64,000 nucleotides of DNA from assembly GCA_016699735.1 (NCBI GenBank), contig CP065008.1, positions 2,046,001-2,110,000 of the forward strand. The letters are read 5' to 3'. The stretch's first letter is position 1. Each line of letters opens with the position of its first letter. Made by a program: the position numbers and the translations under genes. Source of the stretch: Alphaproteobacteria bacterium (GTDB lineage Bacteria > Pseudomonadota > Alphaproteobacteria > Micavibrionales > Micavibrionaceae). This document shows, one piece after another, positions 8,410 through 16,789 of the stretch. The notes under the pieces are model-generated. The model was not told the DNA's origin, did no database searches, and saw only the letters and a program-made list of their open reading frames with translations.

Positions 8410-9396
8410 ATGGCGCAAGGCGCATCGAAACGGAAACAGAAAAGCGGCAAGCTGATGCCGGAATCGGGACGCAGATACAGGCTGATTACGCGCAGCGACA
8501 TGGACGGTCTGGTCTGCGGCATCCTCCTCAAGGAACTGGACATCATTGACGACATCATGTTCGCCCACCCCAAGGATATGCAGGATGGCCTGATAGAAGT
8601 GGGACCGGGCGACATCACCACCAACCTCCCCTATCACCCGGATGCCTTTATCTCTTTTGACCATCACGCCAGTGAAGCCTTGCGGGTCAAGGATGCGCCC
8701 GAGAATCACGTCATCGATCCAAAAGCCCCGTCTGCTGCCCGCGTAGTCTATGATTATTTCGGCGCCGCCGAAGGGTTCCCGGAAATCCCCGAGGAAATGA
8801 TGACCGCCGTGGACAAGGCTGACTCGGCGGACTTCACGAAGGATGAGATTTTAAACCCCACCGGCTGGGTGCTGCTCAGTTTCATCATGGACGCCCGCAC
8901 GGGCCTGGGCCGCTTCCGCGACTTTAACATTTCGAACTACCAGTTGATGATGAAACTGATCGACTACTGCCGCAATCACGGCAGCATCAAGGACATCCTG
9001 AAGCTTCCCGACGTCAAGGAACGCGTGGATATCTATTTCGAGCAGGAGGCCCGCTGCCGGGAACAAATCCAACGCAGCGCCGTCAAGCACGGCAAGACGG
9101 TGGTCCTGGATCTGCGGCAGGAGGACACGATCTGGGCCGGCAACCGCTTCCTCATCTACGCCCTGTTCCCGCAAGCCACCGTCTCGGTTCATGTCCTTTG
9201 GGGAAAGAACAAGCAGAACACGGTCTTCGCCGTTGGGAAATCGATCCTGAACAAGAACAGTAAGGCTAAAATCGGCAAAATCATGCTCGAATACGGCGGC
9301 GGCGGACATGATGCCGCCGGTACCTGCCAGGTTGAAAACCTCCGGTCCGAGGAAACCCTGAAGGAGTTGATTGAAAGGATAGCCAAAGACGGGTAA
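8410..9396 (+). CDS. DHH-family phosphoesterase (exopolyphosphatase-like)
   Basis: Protein of 328 residues from the chosen ATG, carrying both halves of a DHH/DHHA1 phosphoesterase: RSDMDG early in the N-terminal domain, SFDHHASE as the DHH motif, DKADSADF as the third metal site, and the glycine-rich GGGGHDAAGTC of DHHA1 near the C-terminus. Members cleave phosphodiesters or polyphosphate (NrnA, RecJ and exopolyphosphatase relatives); the substrate cannot be told from sequence. An in-frame TTG at 8371 would add 13 residues, but ATG 8410 with AGGA 11 bases upstream fits better. A basic N-terminal tail (SKRKQKSGK) precedes the domain. Confidence 0.82.
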   Translation: MAQGASKRKQKSGKLMPESGRRYRLITRSDMDGLVCGILLKELDIIDDIMFAHPKDMQDGLIEVGPGDITTNLPYHPDAFISFDHHASEALRVKDAPENHVIDPKAPSAARVVYDYFGAAEGFPEIPEEMMTAVDKADSADFTKDEILNPTGWVLLSFIMDARTGLGRFRDFNISNYQLMMKLIDYCRNHGSIKDILKLPDVKERVDIYFEQEARCREQIQRSAVKHGKTVVLDLRQEDTIWAGNRFLIYALFPQATVSVHVLWGKNKQNTVFAVGKSILNKNSKAKIGKIMLEYGGGGHDAAGTCQVENLRSEETLKELIERIAKDG

Positions 9397-9447
9397 TGTA
9401 GCCCCGTCACCACTTTCAACCCCGCGGAACGGGCCGCTTTCTCTCTG

Positions 9448-10854
9448 ATGACATTCGTGCGTAAATTCCTGGGGCACAATCTGATCCTCAAGCCTCCGGC
9501 ACGGCTTGGCCTGTCTCGCCGCGACCGGATCAATGCGATCGTCAGTCAGGCGAACAAAACCACCCCGTTCTACAAGGGCAAGTTCGATTACTTCCTCAGC
9601 ACGTCTCATGGGCTTTCGGACGAGGAATTTTACTACGCCTTCAGTCACTTGCCCATTGCCACCAAGCAGGAACTCAGAGACAACAACGCAGGCTTCATGT
9701 GCGAAAGCCTCACGGGAAAAACCGATCTTTTACAAAATGGGAAAACACCCAACGCAACAGAGTTTTTAAACCATGTCCTGATAAAAAAGGATTTTTTCAC
9801 CGCCATTTCGACCGGCGGCTCGTCGGGTGCTCCAACCTTCCGCTGGCTCGACCATCACGACGCCAATATTTTCGCGCAGTCCTTCCTCCATTCCTTCAGG
9901 CTCAACGGCTGGAAACCGGGCGAGAGCTTCGTAGTTTTCTACCCCCTCAAATCCTATTTCACCGGCCCCTACGCCGCGCATGAAACCGCTCTGCGCCGCC
10001 TCTTCGGCTTTACGATGGTCCCGTTCGAGGAGATTTCAAAGGAAGGAGTTCTGACCCTTCTGGATACGCTTAAAAAGCGCAAGGCGACCTTGCTGGTCAT
10101 TTTTCCCTGTGTGCTGCAACGCGTGGCGGAAATCATGGCCGCCGAAGGCATACCTCCCTTCGAGAACCTGCCCTGCATCAACGTCAGCGGAGAGTTTTTC
10201 CTCGACTGCAGCAAACGCTTCATCCAGAAGATGTTCCCCGACAGCGACATCCAGTCCACCTACGGGGCAGTTGAGTTCGGCGAAATCGCCCACCAGCATG
10301 GCCTCTCCGCGCAGGATTGCAAGGTCTTCGGTGACTATGCCTACATCGAACAGGGGCCGGAGAACTCCATGCTGGTCACCGCCCTGCAGCAAAAGGCCTT
10401 CCCTCTGATCCGCTACCGGATCGAGGATATGGGCAAAGTCGTCACCGATATCAACGGCGATCAAACCATCACGATGCTGGAGGGAAAAAACACCGATTTT
10501 ATTCCAGGGGCAGACGGTTACGCCTACTACCCGTCCTTTTTCAACGCACTCGTCAACGAAATCAACAAGGCATTCGGATTTCCCGTAATACACTTCATGC
10601 TCCGCCACCAGACTTTACGCAACAAACACTACCTTCAGATGAACTATGTTGTAAACGACCCCGACAAGGCCGCCGAGATCGAACAGGCCTCTCTGGAAAC
10701 GCTGGGTAAATACTTTACAAATTTCCATGCTATCGATATCCGCTTCTGGCCTTATTTCGAGCATGACTACACCCGCAAATTCAAGATCATCGGCGAAGGC
10801 GACGGCCTCGCGGAAGTCGTAGGCGGATATCATCAGAGAACGGCGGCGTCATGA
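9448..10854 (+). CDS. CapK/PaaK-like adenylate-forming enzyme
   Basis: 468-residue member of the phenylacetate-CoA ligase/CapK branch of the AMP-binding superfamily. The phosphate-binding loop STGGSSGAP lies near residue 122; NVSGEF and STYGAVEFGEIA match the A5-type motif; YRIEDMGKV follows as the adenylate-contacting segment. The acid activated is unknown. CapK-like proteins often occur with cell-surface polysaccharide genes, and the glycosylation island is 1.2 kb upstream, but linkage is only positional. Its stop overlaps the photolyase start (ATGA), so the two are probably co-translated. Confidence 0.75.
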   Translation: MTFVRKFLGHNLILKPPARLGLSRRDRINAIVSQANKTTPFYKGKFDYFLSTSHGLSDEEFYYAFSHLPIATKQELRDNNAGFMCESLTGKTDLLQNGKTPNATEFLNHVLIKKDFFTAISTGGSSGAPTFRWLDHHDANIFAQSFLHSFRLNGWKPGESFVVFYPLKSYFTGPYAAHETALRRLFGFTMVPFEEISKEGVLTLLDTLKKRKATLLVIFPCVLQRVAEIMAAEGIPPFENLPCINVSGEFFLDCSKRFIQKMFPDSDIQSTYGAVEFGEIAHQHGLSAQDCKVFGDYAYIEQGPENSMLVTALQQKAFPLIRYRIEDMGKVVTDINGDQTITMLEGKNTDFIPGADGYAYYPSFFNALVNEINKAFGFPVIHFMLRHQTLRNKHYLQMNYVVNDPDKAAEIEQASLETLGKYFTNFHAIDIRFWPYFEHDYTRKFKIIGEGDGLAEVVGGYHQRTAAS

Positions 10855-12275
10855 GCGGCAAAACCGCGATCCTCTGGTTCCGTCAGGATCTGAGGCTCAG
10901 GGATAACCCCGCCCTTATCCATGCCGTCCGAAGCAATTATGACATCTTGCCCCTGTTCATCCTGGACGATGGCAATCCCGGACAATGGAAACGTGGCGCC
11001 GCGAGCCGCTGGTGGCTGCACGAAAGCCTGAAAGAACTGAATAAATGCCTGCAAGGAAAAATGGTTTTCTGCGCCGGCAACCCGCTCGAAATCCTTCTCA
11101 AACTCATTGAAACCACAAAAGCCACAGCGGTTCTCTGGAACCGTTGTTATGAGCCATGGCGAACCGCACGCGATAAGGCGATCAAAGAAACGCTAAAGAC
11201 CCTGAATATAGACGCACAAAGCTTCAATGCGTCTCTTTTGTGGGAACCATGGCAGGTCAAAAAATCTGACGGGGAGCCCTATAAGGTCTTCACGCCTTAT
11301 TTTCGCAAGGGATGCCTGAGCCTTCCTGACCCACAAAGACCCGAAAATGCACCGACGCAAATAAGGTTCACCGAACCTCCGTTACCAACAAAACTCGACG
11401 ATTTGAGCCTGAAACCTAAAATACCATGGTATTCAGATATGGCACGGGTTTGGACGCCAGGCGAGGCCGGAGCGCAAAAACGCTTGGAGATTTTTCTTGA
11501 GCGTGGCCTGAAAGGCTATAAGGAAGGCCGCAACCGCCCCGATCTGGAAAAAATCTCCCGTCTATCCCCGCATCTCCACTTCGGCGAAATTTCCCCAAGG
11601 CAGGTCTGGCATGACGCAAGAGCCGCAGGAATAGCACAACAACTCGAAACGGACACGGACCATTTTTGCAGCGAACTCGGCTGGCGCGAATTTTCCCATT
11701 CCCTGCTCTATTACAGCGACAACCTGCCGGAAAAGCCCTTACAGGCTAAATTTTCCGCCTTTCCGTGGCAAAACGACCCGCAAAATCTTGAGGCTTGGCA
11801 AAAGGGCCGCACGGGGATTCCCATCGTCGATGCCGGAATGCGCCAGCTCTGGCAAACAGGGTGGATGCATAACCGTATCCGCATGATCGCCGCCTCGCTT
11901 CTCATCAAAAATATGCGCATTGATTGGCGGGAAGGCGAGCGCTGGTTTTGGGACTGCCTGGTCGATGCCGATCTCGCCAACAACGCCGCCAGTTGGCAAT
12001 GGGTAGCCGGCTGCGGGGCGGACGCCGCGCCCTACTTCCGCATTTTCAATCCGGTTACCCAAGGCAAGAAATTCGACCCCGAAGGCGTGTACGTCCGCAC
12101 GTACGTCCCTGAAATTAGCAACCTGCCAAACAATCACATCCACAATCCCTGGCAAGCGCCAGACAATATTCTGACCGCGGCCAACGTCACGCTCGGCCAA
12201 ACCTATCCACACCCTGTGGTCGATCTCACGGCCAGCCGCGAAAAAGCGCTGGAAGCCTTCGCGGCAATCAAATAA
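10851..12275 (+). CDS. phrB: Deoxyribodipyrimidine photolyase (class I CPD photolyase)
   Basis: 474 residues, normal for the family. It repairs cyclobutane pyrimidine dimers with blue light, using FAD and an antenna chromophore. The N-terminal photolyase domain begins ILWFRQDLRLRDNPAL; the FAD-binding domain has HLHFGEISPRQVWH, a WREF segment, GIPIVDAGMRQLWQTGWMHN, and WQWVAGCGADAAPYFRIFNP near 375-395, which includes the conserved tryptophans and flavin contacts. The start overlaps the CapK-like stop by four bases. The gene after it begins only ten bases downstream, so 9448-13202 looks like one transcript. Confidence 0.97.
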   Translation: MSGKTAILWFRQDLRLRDNPALIHAVRSNYDILPLFILDDGNPGQWKRGAASRWWLHESLKELNKCLQGKMVFCAGNPLEILLKLIETTKATAVLWNRCYEPWRTARDKAIKETLKTLNIDAQSFNASLLWEPWQVKKSDGEPYKVFTPYFRKGCLSLPDPQRPENAPTQIRFTEPPLPTKLDDLSLKPKIPWYSDMARVWTPGEAGAQKRLEIFLERGLKGYKEGRNRPDLEKISRLSPHLHFGEISPRQVWHDARAAGIAQQLETDTDHFCSELGWREFSHSLLYYSDNLPEKPLQAKFSAFPWQNDPQNLEAWQKGRTGIPIVDAGMRQLWQTGWMHNRIRMIAASLLIKNMRIDWREGERWFWDCLVDADLANNAASWQWVAGCGADAAPYFRIFNPVTQGKKFDPEGVYVRTYVPEISNLPNNHIHNPWQAPDNILTAANVTLGQTYPHPVVDLTASREKALEAFAAIK

Positions 12276-12284
12276 AACAGAAAG

Positions 12285-13202
12285 ATGATAAAGCGTATTT
12301 GCCCCCCCGCCCTGAAACCCGGAGACACAATCGGAGTCTTCGCCCCCTCCAGTTGGGTCGAGAAGGAAGACATTGAGAAATCTAAGGCCGCACTGGAAAA
12401 AAAGGGCTACAAGGTCTTTATCCACCCCCAGACCTTTGAACGCCATAACCAGTCCGCTGGCAACCACCTGCAAAAAACCCTGGCCTTTCAGGGTCTCTGG
12501 CAGCGTCCGGACATCAAGGCGATCTGGGCCGCCGGCGGCGGCAACCGGGCGATGTACCTGCTCGATACGATCAATTTTGACAAAATCAGGGACAATCCGA
12601 AAATCCTGATCGGCTTCAGCGATGTCACCGCCCTGCTCAATGCCATATACGCCCACACGGGGATAGTCAGCTTTCACGGCCAGGTCTTTAAAAACGTCCA
12701 TAAATGGTCCGAACTGGACCACCTGCTGCAAATTCTCTCAGGCAAATCTTCGGCCACTTACCCCTACGGTAACGCAATAGTCGTCCGCCAAGGTAAGGCC
12801 AAAGGGCCGCTGGTCGGCGGCAATTTGAGCCTCTTTCAATATCTGCCCGGAACCCTGCCGGGTAAATTCTGGAAAGGCGCAATCCTTTTCCTTGAAGACT
12901 GCAACGAGGAGTTAAGCCGTATTGACCGTATGCTTCTCTATCTCCGCCGCTCGGGTGTACTGAACGAGATATCCGGACTCCTGCTGGGAGATTTTATCAA
13001 TATGCGGGAATCCCAAAGACCCTTTGGGTTCAAATTTGAGGATATTGTCTCCGAACTGACGGAAAATCTGGATATTCCAGTCGTCATGAACCTGCCGTTT
13101 GGCCATGGCAAGACTTTCTATAGCTTCCCCCTAGGCGTCCCCGCGAAGATCGACACCCTTGAATTCCTACTGAAAACCAAGGAGCCTGCAACTATTATTT
13201 AG
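12285..13202 (+). CDS. ldcA: LD-carboxypeptidase (peptidase S66, LdcA/MccF family)
   Basis: 305-residue serine peptidase that removes the terminal D-Ala from murein tetrapeptides during cell-wall recycling, or in the MccF branch cleaves peptide-nucleotide antibiotics. The S66 triad is visible: nucleophile S112 in IGFSDVTAL, E204 in FLEDCNEEL and H274 in PFGHGK. The AAGGGNRAMYLLD loop and the GPLVGGNLSL motif fit the family. There is no signal peptide, so it acts in the cytosol. It is probably co-transcribed with the photolyase. Choice between murein recycling and self-immunity is open; murein recycling is the default for this length. Confidence 0.9.
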   Translation: MIKRICPPALKPGDTIGVFAPSSWVEKEDIEKSKAALEKKGYKVFIHPQTFERHNQSAGNHLQKTLAFQGLWQRPDIKAIWAAGGGNRAMYLLDTINFDKIRDNPKILIGFSDVTALLNAIYAHTGIVSFHGQVFKNVHKWSELDHLLQILSGKSSATYPYGNAIVVRQGKAKGPLVGGNLSLFQYLPGTLPGKFWKGAILFLEDCNEELSRIDRMLLYLRRSGVLNEISGLLLGDFINMRESQRPFGFKFEDIVSELTENLDIPVVMNLPFGHGKTFYSFPLGVPAKIDTLEFLLKTKEPATII

Positions 13203-13401
13203 AAGATTATCATTAAGAGACTGTTATAAAACAAAAATAGCAGAGATAATCTGATTTTTTAGTGTACAGGACCAGACACGTCAACGGCCTATTTATTTAC
13301 ATATTTATTCCTGCTTCGTTCTATTATTGTTGTAATTTAGCAAAATTTTTGATAGGATGCCCCCTCATTGCTGTGAAAGAGAACGAGAGTTAAGTAGCTT
13401 T

Positions 13402-13440
13402 AAGGCAACCGTATAACTCCATGGGTTGCTTTATTTTTTT
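13402..13440 (+). terminator. Terminator-like hairpin in the carD leader
   Basis: A nine-base-pair stem (AAGGCAACC paired with GGTTGCTTT-type bases, one G-T pair) with a loop of about 13 bases is followed directly by ATTTTTTT. It lies in the 298-base gap between ldcA and carD, about 60 bases before the carD start. It could end the upstream transcript, attenuate carD, or end a short RNA that begins near 13360 (a TTGTTG and GATAGG pair with 17-base spacing lies just upstream). The rest of the gap shows no gene. Confidence 0.6.
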
Positions 13441-13500
13441 CTGCGCCATGTTCTATTCCGGTGATGCTTGGACAAACCACAACATAAGGTGACATAACCA

Positions 13501-14043
13501 ATGGCTGGAAACGATAATTACGGATTTAAAGCAGGTGATAAGGTGGTTTACCCCGCGCATGGCGTTGGCCAGATTACGGGCATCGAAACCCAGAAGATCG
13601 CCGGCATGTCCGTCACCCTCTATGTCATCGAATTTGAGAAAGACCGGATGCGCCTCAAAATTCCCGTGGCCAAGGCCCAGTCCTCGGGCCTACGCAAGCT
13701 CACGCCCAGCCGCCGTCTCAACGACGCGCTGGAAACCCTAAAGGGCCGCTCCCGTGTGCGCCGCACCATGTGGAGCCGCCGGGCGCAGGAATACGAAATG
13801 AAGATCAATTCCGGTGACCCGGTATCGATTGCCGAGGTTCTGCGCGACCTGAAACGCACGAACGACGAGACGGAGCAATCCTACAGCGAACGCCAGATCT
13901 ACCAGTCTGCGCTGGAGCGTCTGGCCCGCGAAGTGGCGGCCGTGAACAAGATTTCTGAAACAAGAGCAACCGAAAAGCTTGAGGAAATCATGGGCAAACG
14001 CCCCCCGAGGGGCAGCAAGTCGGTCACCAAACAGGCCGCTTGA
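13501..14043 (+). CDS. cdnL: CarD/CdnL-family RNA polymerase-binding transcription regulator
   Basis: 180-residue CarD-type protein. The N-terminal RNA-polymerase interaction domain (Tudor-like) is clear: GDKVVYPAHGVGQITGIE, VTLYVIEFEKDRMRLKIPV. The C-terminal helical DNA-binding domain includes LRKLTPSRRLNDALETLKGR and RRTMWSRRAQEYEMKINSGD. Such proteins stabilise the open promoter complex, mainly at rRNA and growth genes. The start ATG 13501 follows AAGGTG about seven bases upstream. A terminator-like hairpin precedes the gene and a strong terminator follows it, so it is likely a single-gene transcript with a regulated leader. Confidence 0.95.
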   Translation: MAGNDNYGFKAGDKVVYPAHGVGQITGIETQKIAGMSVTLYVIEFEKDRMRLKIPVAKAQSSGLRKLTPSRRLNDALETLKGRSRVRRTMWSRRAQEYEMKINSGDPVSIAEVLRDLKRTNDETEQSYSERQIYQSALERLAREVAAVNKISETRATEKLEEIMGKRPPRGSKSVTKQAA

Positions 14044-14076
14044 GCCAAATTAAGTTAGCATAAGACGAACAATTAT

Positions 14077-14120
14077 CAGGCACAAAAGGGAAAAGCACTT
14101 CCTTTGTGCCTGATTTTTTT
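14077..14120 (+). terminator. Rho-independent terminator after carD
   Basis: CAGGCACAAA pairs with TTTGTGCCTG (ten base pairs, extended by GG/CC past a bulged A), then ATTTTTTT. It is about 35 bases after the carD stop. A classical strong terminator. Confidence 0.92.
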
Positions 14121-14233
14121 GTATGATTCGCAATACAAGGCATATAAAAGTGCCTCCCGCCTGAAAGCTTAGCTCATCGTATTATTTTTCTGACGCCGCC
14201 ACTGCGTATAAACAGGATTCCGAGTATCTGTCC

Positions 14234-15055
14234 GTGAGTGTCCCATCAACTAAAGATTACCGTTTTAGTAACCTCGGCCAACCCCGCCGGGTCTGGGCAG
14301 TCTCCGCAATCCACGGTGAAATCGACCGCCTCATCGCCCTACACGATGATCTTTTCCCTTACATCCAGCCCGGGGACCGCTTGGTCTATCTCGGAAATTA
14401 TTTCGGCTTCGGCCACCATGCCGTGGAAGTGGTGGACGAACTCTTGACCTTCCGGCGCATGGTTATGGCCAAAAGCGGGATGATGGCTGACGATATTGTC
14501 TACCTCCGTGGCGCACAGGAGGAAATGCTGCAAAAGCTCCTCCAGCTTCAATTCGCCCCCGATCCCGGCAACATCCTGCTCTGGATGCTCGGCAACGGCC
14601 TGATGAGCACACTCTATTCCTATGGCATCTCCCCCCATGACGGGATCGACGCTTGCCGCCAGGGGGTTATCGGTTTAGCCAACTGGACAGGCTCGATACG
14701 GGAAGCTGTCCGCAAGCACCCCGGCCACGAAACCTTCAACACCCGCTTGCACAGAGCCGCCCATACATCCCCACATTCAGAACAGCCTGTTCTCTTCGTG
14801 AATTGCGGCTTGAGGGAGGACCGGACGATCGAGGAACAGGGTGACAGCTTCTGGTGGGCCGGCCGCGACTTCGACCGGATCGAAAGCCCCTACGCTCCCT
14901 TTGCCAAGATTGTCCGGGGTTATGACCCGGAACACAGGGGCATCCGGATGAACAATGTCACAGCCACCATAGACGGCGGCTGCGGCTTCGGCGGATCCTT
15001 GGTCTGCAGCGTCTTTGATCAAAACGGCGGACATATGGATAGCGCCGCGTTCTAA
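14234..15055 (+). CDS. PPP-type metallophosphoesterase-like protein with degraded metal sites
   Basis: 273 residues with the overall order of bacterial Ser/Thr (PPP) phosphatases, but the metal-binding motifs are eroded. The GDxHG motif reads SAIHGE, GDxxDRG reads GDRLVYLGNYFGFG (aspartate replaced by asparagine, arginine lost) and GNHE reads RGAQEE. The later LFVNCGL and RGYDPEHRG segments stand where the family has its V-H-A and G-H regions. It is therefore probably a binding or scaffolding pseudoenzyme, or uses altered chemistry. It starts at GTG 14234; no in-frame ATG is available near the domain start, and the ribosome-binding site is weak. It sits alone between carD and a convergent protease gene. 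Confidence 0.65.
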   Translation: MSVPSTKDYRFSNLGQPRRVWAVSAIHGEIDRLIALHDDLFPYIQPGDRLVYLGNYFGFGHHAVEVVDELLTFRRMVMAKSGMMADDIVYLRGAQEEMLQKLLQLQFAPDPGNILLWMLGNGLMSTLYSYGISPHDGIDACRQGVIGLANWTGSIREAVRKHPGHETFNTRLHRAAHTSPHSEQPVLFVNCGLREDRTIEEQGDSFWWAGRDFDRIESPYAPFAKIVRGYDPEHRGIRMNNVTATIDGGCGFGGSLVCSVFDQNGGHMDSAAF

Positions 15056-15067
15056 GCTTTCCGATCC

Positions 15068-16516
15068 CTAATCAGTGACGATCTTGTAAAGCCGATTCGG
15101 AACGACTTCCTCACGCGGCCCCATCCCGTTCATGACTCTGAACCGCTCCTGCTGGAAATCATCGAACGGCATACGGCTGGCCATCGAGGCCACGGTATCG
15201 CCTGAACGGCTGGTCACGGTGATCAGTCGGTAAGGCTTGATACGCCGACGTTCGGCCTCATCCATAGGCCCGAAGCTATAGGTCGAGGACCGTATGGCCG
15301 AAAGCTTGGCCGCGGAAAGATTCTCGGGATACGCAATCTGGAACCTTGCCATCCGGTCGCGCCCCCACGGCAGGGCGATCAGGCGGATAACGACAGGGCG
15401 GCCGTTGGCCGTTCCGGTAAAAGAGGCCGTAGCAGCAGGAATCCCGTTAATCTCGATCCGCTCGGCATCGGAGGCTGGCCGACTCTTCAGCATTTCGCGC
15501 TCAAGGAAATTCAAGGGCGAAAGCCCGCCTTTATTGGGAAGAAAATCAAACACGATCAAGGAACCGTCCTGCGACATCCCGATCACCTGCTCCGGCTGAT
15601 TGACCAGACGGAACCCCGGCGGCACAGTAAACTGGAACCCCAGCTCGGGATGATAGAACATGCGCCCGCGCACAAACCCCTGCGCCGGACTTTCACCGTA
15701 GGTCATGCCGGAAATACGCTGAAGATAGCTGTCGCGGTTCACCACCCCCTGCGGCGGATATTGCGCCGCCTCACCGATGGTTTTGGCCACCCGCTCCTGC
15801 GTGGCCGGGTGTGTGGAGAAATAATCCATCGTCCCGCCGCTGCCCTGACCGCTGACCCGCGCTTCCAGAACGGAATCACTTTGCAGGTTACGAAGAAAAT
15901 CCGTCATGCCGCGGGGATCGTACCCCGTGCGGCTGAGATAGCGTATCCCCAGCGTATCCGCCTCGTTCTCCTGCCCCCGTGAATAGGATTTGATGTAAAG
16001 ATCGGTCCCCAGCCCCAGTGCATCGCTGGCCACAGAGTTACCGATTGCCGAAGCCAGAACCGCCGCGCCCAGAGACGTTACGACGCCCCGCGAATAACGC
16101 TCCGCCGAATGCCGCGCCGTAATATGCCCCGTTTCATGTGCCAGAACGGCCGCAAGCTCGGACTCGCTATTGGCCAGCGCCAACAGACCGCGGGTCGTAT
16201 AGATATACCCCCCCGGCAAGGCGAAGGCATTCACCATGGGAGAATCCAGAAGATAAAACTTATAGCGCACATCAGGCCGCTCCGTATGCCGCGTGACTTT
16301 CGTGCCGACCTCCTGAACGTAGGACTGAAGGCCTTGATCCTGATACAGTCCGAATTCCTTGAGGACTTTCTGGTGCTCCTCCGCCCCGACCTGCACTTCC
16401 TGCTGTGGCGACATCAAGGCCGCAAACTGCTGCTTTCCCGTTGCCGGATTAGTGGAGCAGGCTGATAAAAAAGCCACAACCGCCAAAAGCGACATCGGTA
16501 ATAATTTATTATTCAT
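15068..16516 (-). CDS. Periplasmic M48-family metalloprotease lipoprotein with LysM-like tail
   Basis: 482-residue secreted zinc protease related to BepA/LoiP. Signal peptide with lipobox FLSAC places the lipid cysteine at residue 20. The zinc motif HETGH is at 127-131 and the third ligand is the Glu of QENEAD near 183; DFLRNLQS and STHPATQERV are typical of this group. After the protease domain comes a longer region with a second fold (LGFQFTVPPGFRL), then a LysM-like C-terminal repeat (LITVTSRSGDTVASMA to NRLYKIV) that may bind peptidoglycan. Expected role is quality control of outer-membrane proteins. It is convergent with the pseudo-phosphatase gene, 12 bases apart. Confidence 0.92.
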   Translation of the reverse strand: MNNKLLPMSLLAVVAFLSACSTNPATGKQQFAALMSPQQEVQVGAEEHQKVLKEFGLYQDQGLQSYVQEVGTKVTRHTERPDVRYKFYLLDSPMVNAFALPGGYIYTTRGLLALANSESELAAVLAHETGHITARHSAERYSRGVVTSLGAAVLASAIGNSVASDALGLGTDLYIKSYSRGQENEADTLGIRYLSRTGYDPRGMTDFLRNLQSDSVLEARVSGQGSGGTMDYFSTHPATQERVAKTIGEAAQYPPQGVVNRDSYLQRISGMTYGESPAQGFVRGRMFYHPELGFQFTVPPGFRLVNQPEQVIGMSQDGSLIVFDFLPNKGGLSPLNFLEREMLKSRPASDAERIEINGIPAATASFTGTANGRPVVIRLIALPWGRDRMARFQIAYPENLSAAKLSAIRSSTYSFGPMDEAERRRIKPYRLITVTSRSGDTVASMASRMPFDDFQQERFRVMNGMGPREEVVPNRLYKIVTD

Positions 16517-16559
16517 GAAAAATCTCCCCGCTCACAATTCATAACAACCAAAGCTGCCC

Positions 16560-16760
16560 TTATTTATGTGGATGCCCCTGCCCTAAATTAGAGTAATCGC
16601 GATAATCATCAGCCCCCTCTGACGAGTCGTGACTATAAACATAATCAAGGTTAAAGCCGCTGAAGATATCCGATAACTCCCGCCATTGCCCTCCAAAGAC
16701 TGCTAAAGCAAAAATCAGAACCGAAAGGATATAAAAAATATACAGAATCCCCTTGAACAT
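16560..16760 (-). CDS. Small membrane protein, unknown
   Basis: 66-residue ORF with one N-terminal hydrophobic helix (GILYIFYILSVLIFALAVFGG) and an acidic, tyrosine-rich tail ending HPHK. I do not recognise it. It sits between the M48 protease gene and a divergent nuclease-like gene, in a space that otherwise has no gene. The ribosome-binding site is weak (GGATGG about 15 bases upstream), so its reality is uncertain. Confidence 0.35.
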   Translation of the reverse strand: MFKGILYIFYILSVLIFALAVFGGQWRELSDIFSGFNLDYVYSHDSSEGADDYRDYSNLGQGHPHK

Positions 16761-16789
16761 TGAATTGATGTCAGTCCATCCTATAAAAC

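Noticed and set aside
8340..8549. Short plus-strand ORF overlapping the DHH gene start
   Set aside because: It overlaps the DHH phosphoesterase in another frame and turns into low-complexity sequence; DHH motifs fix the real frame.
15068..16516. The M48 protease as HtpX
   Set aside because: HtpX has membrane helices and no lipobox; this protein has a lipoprotein signal and a LysM-like end, so it belongs to the BepA/LoiP side.
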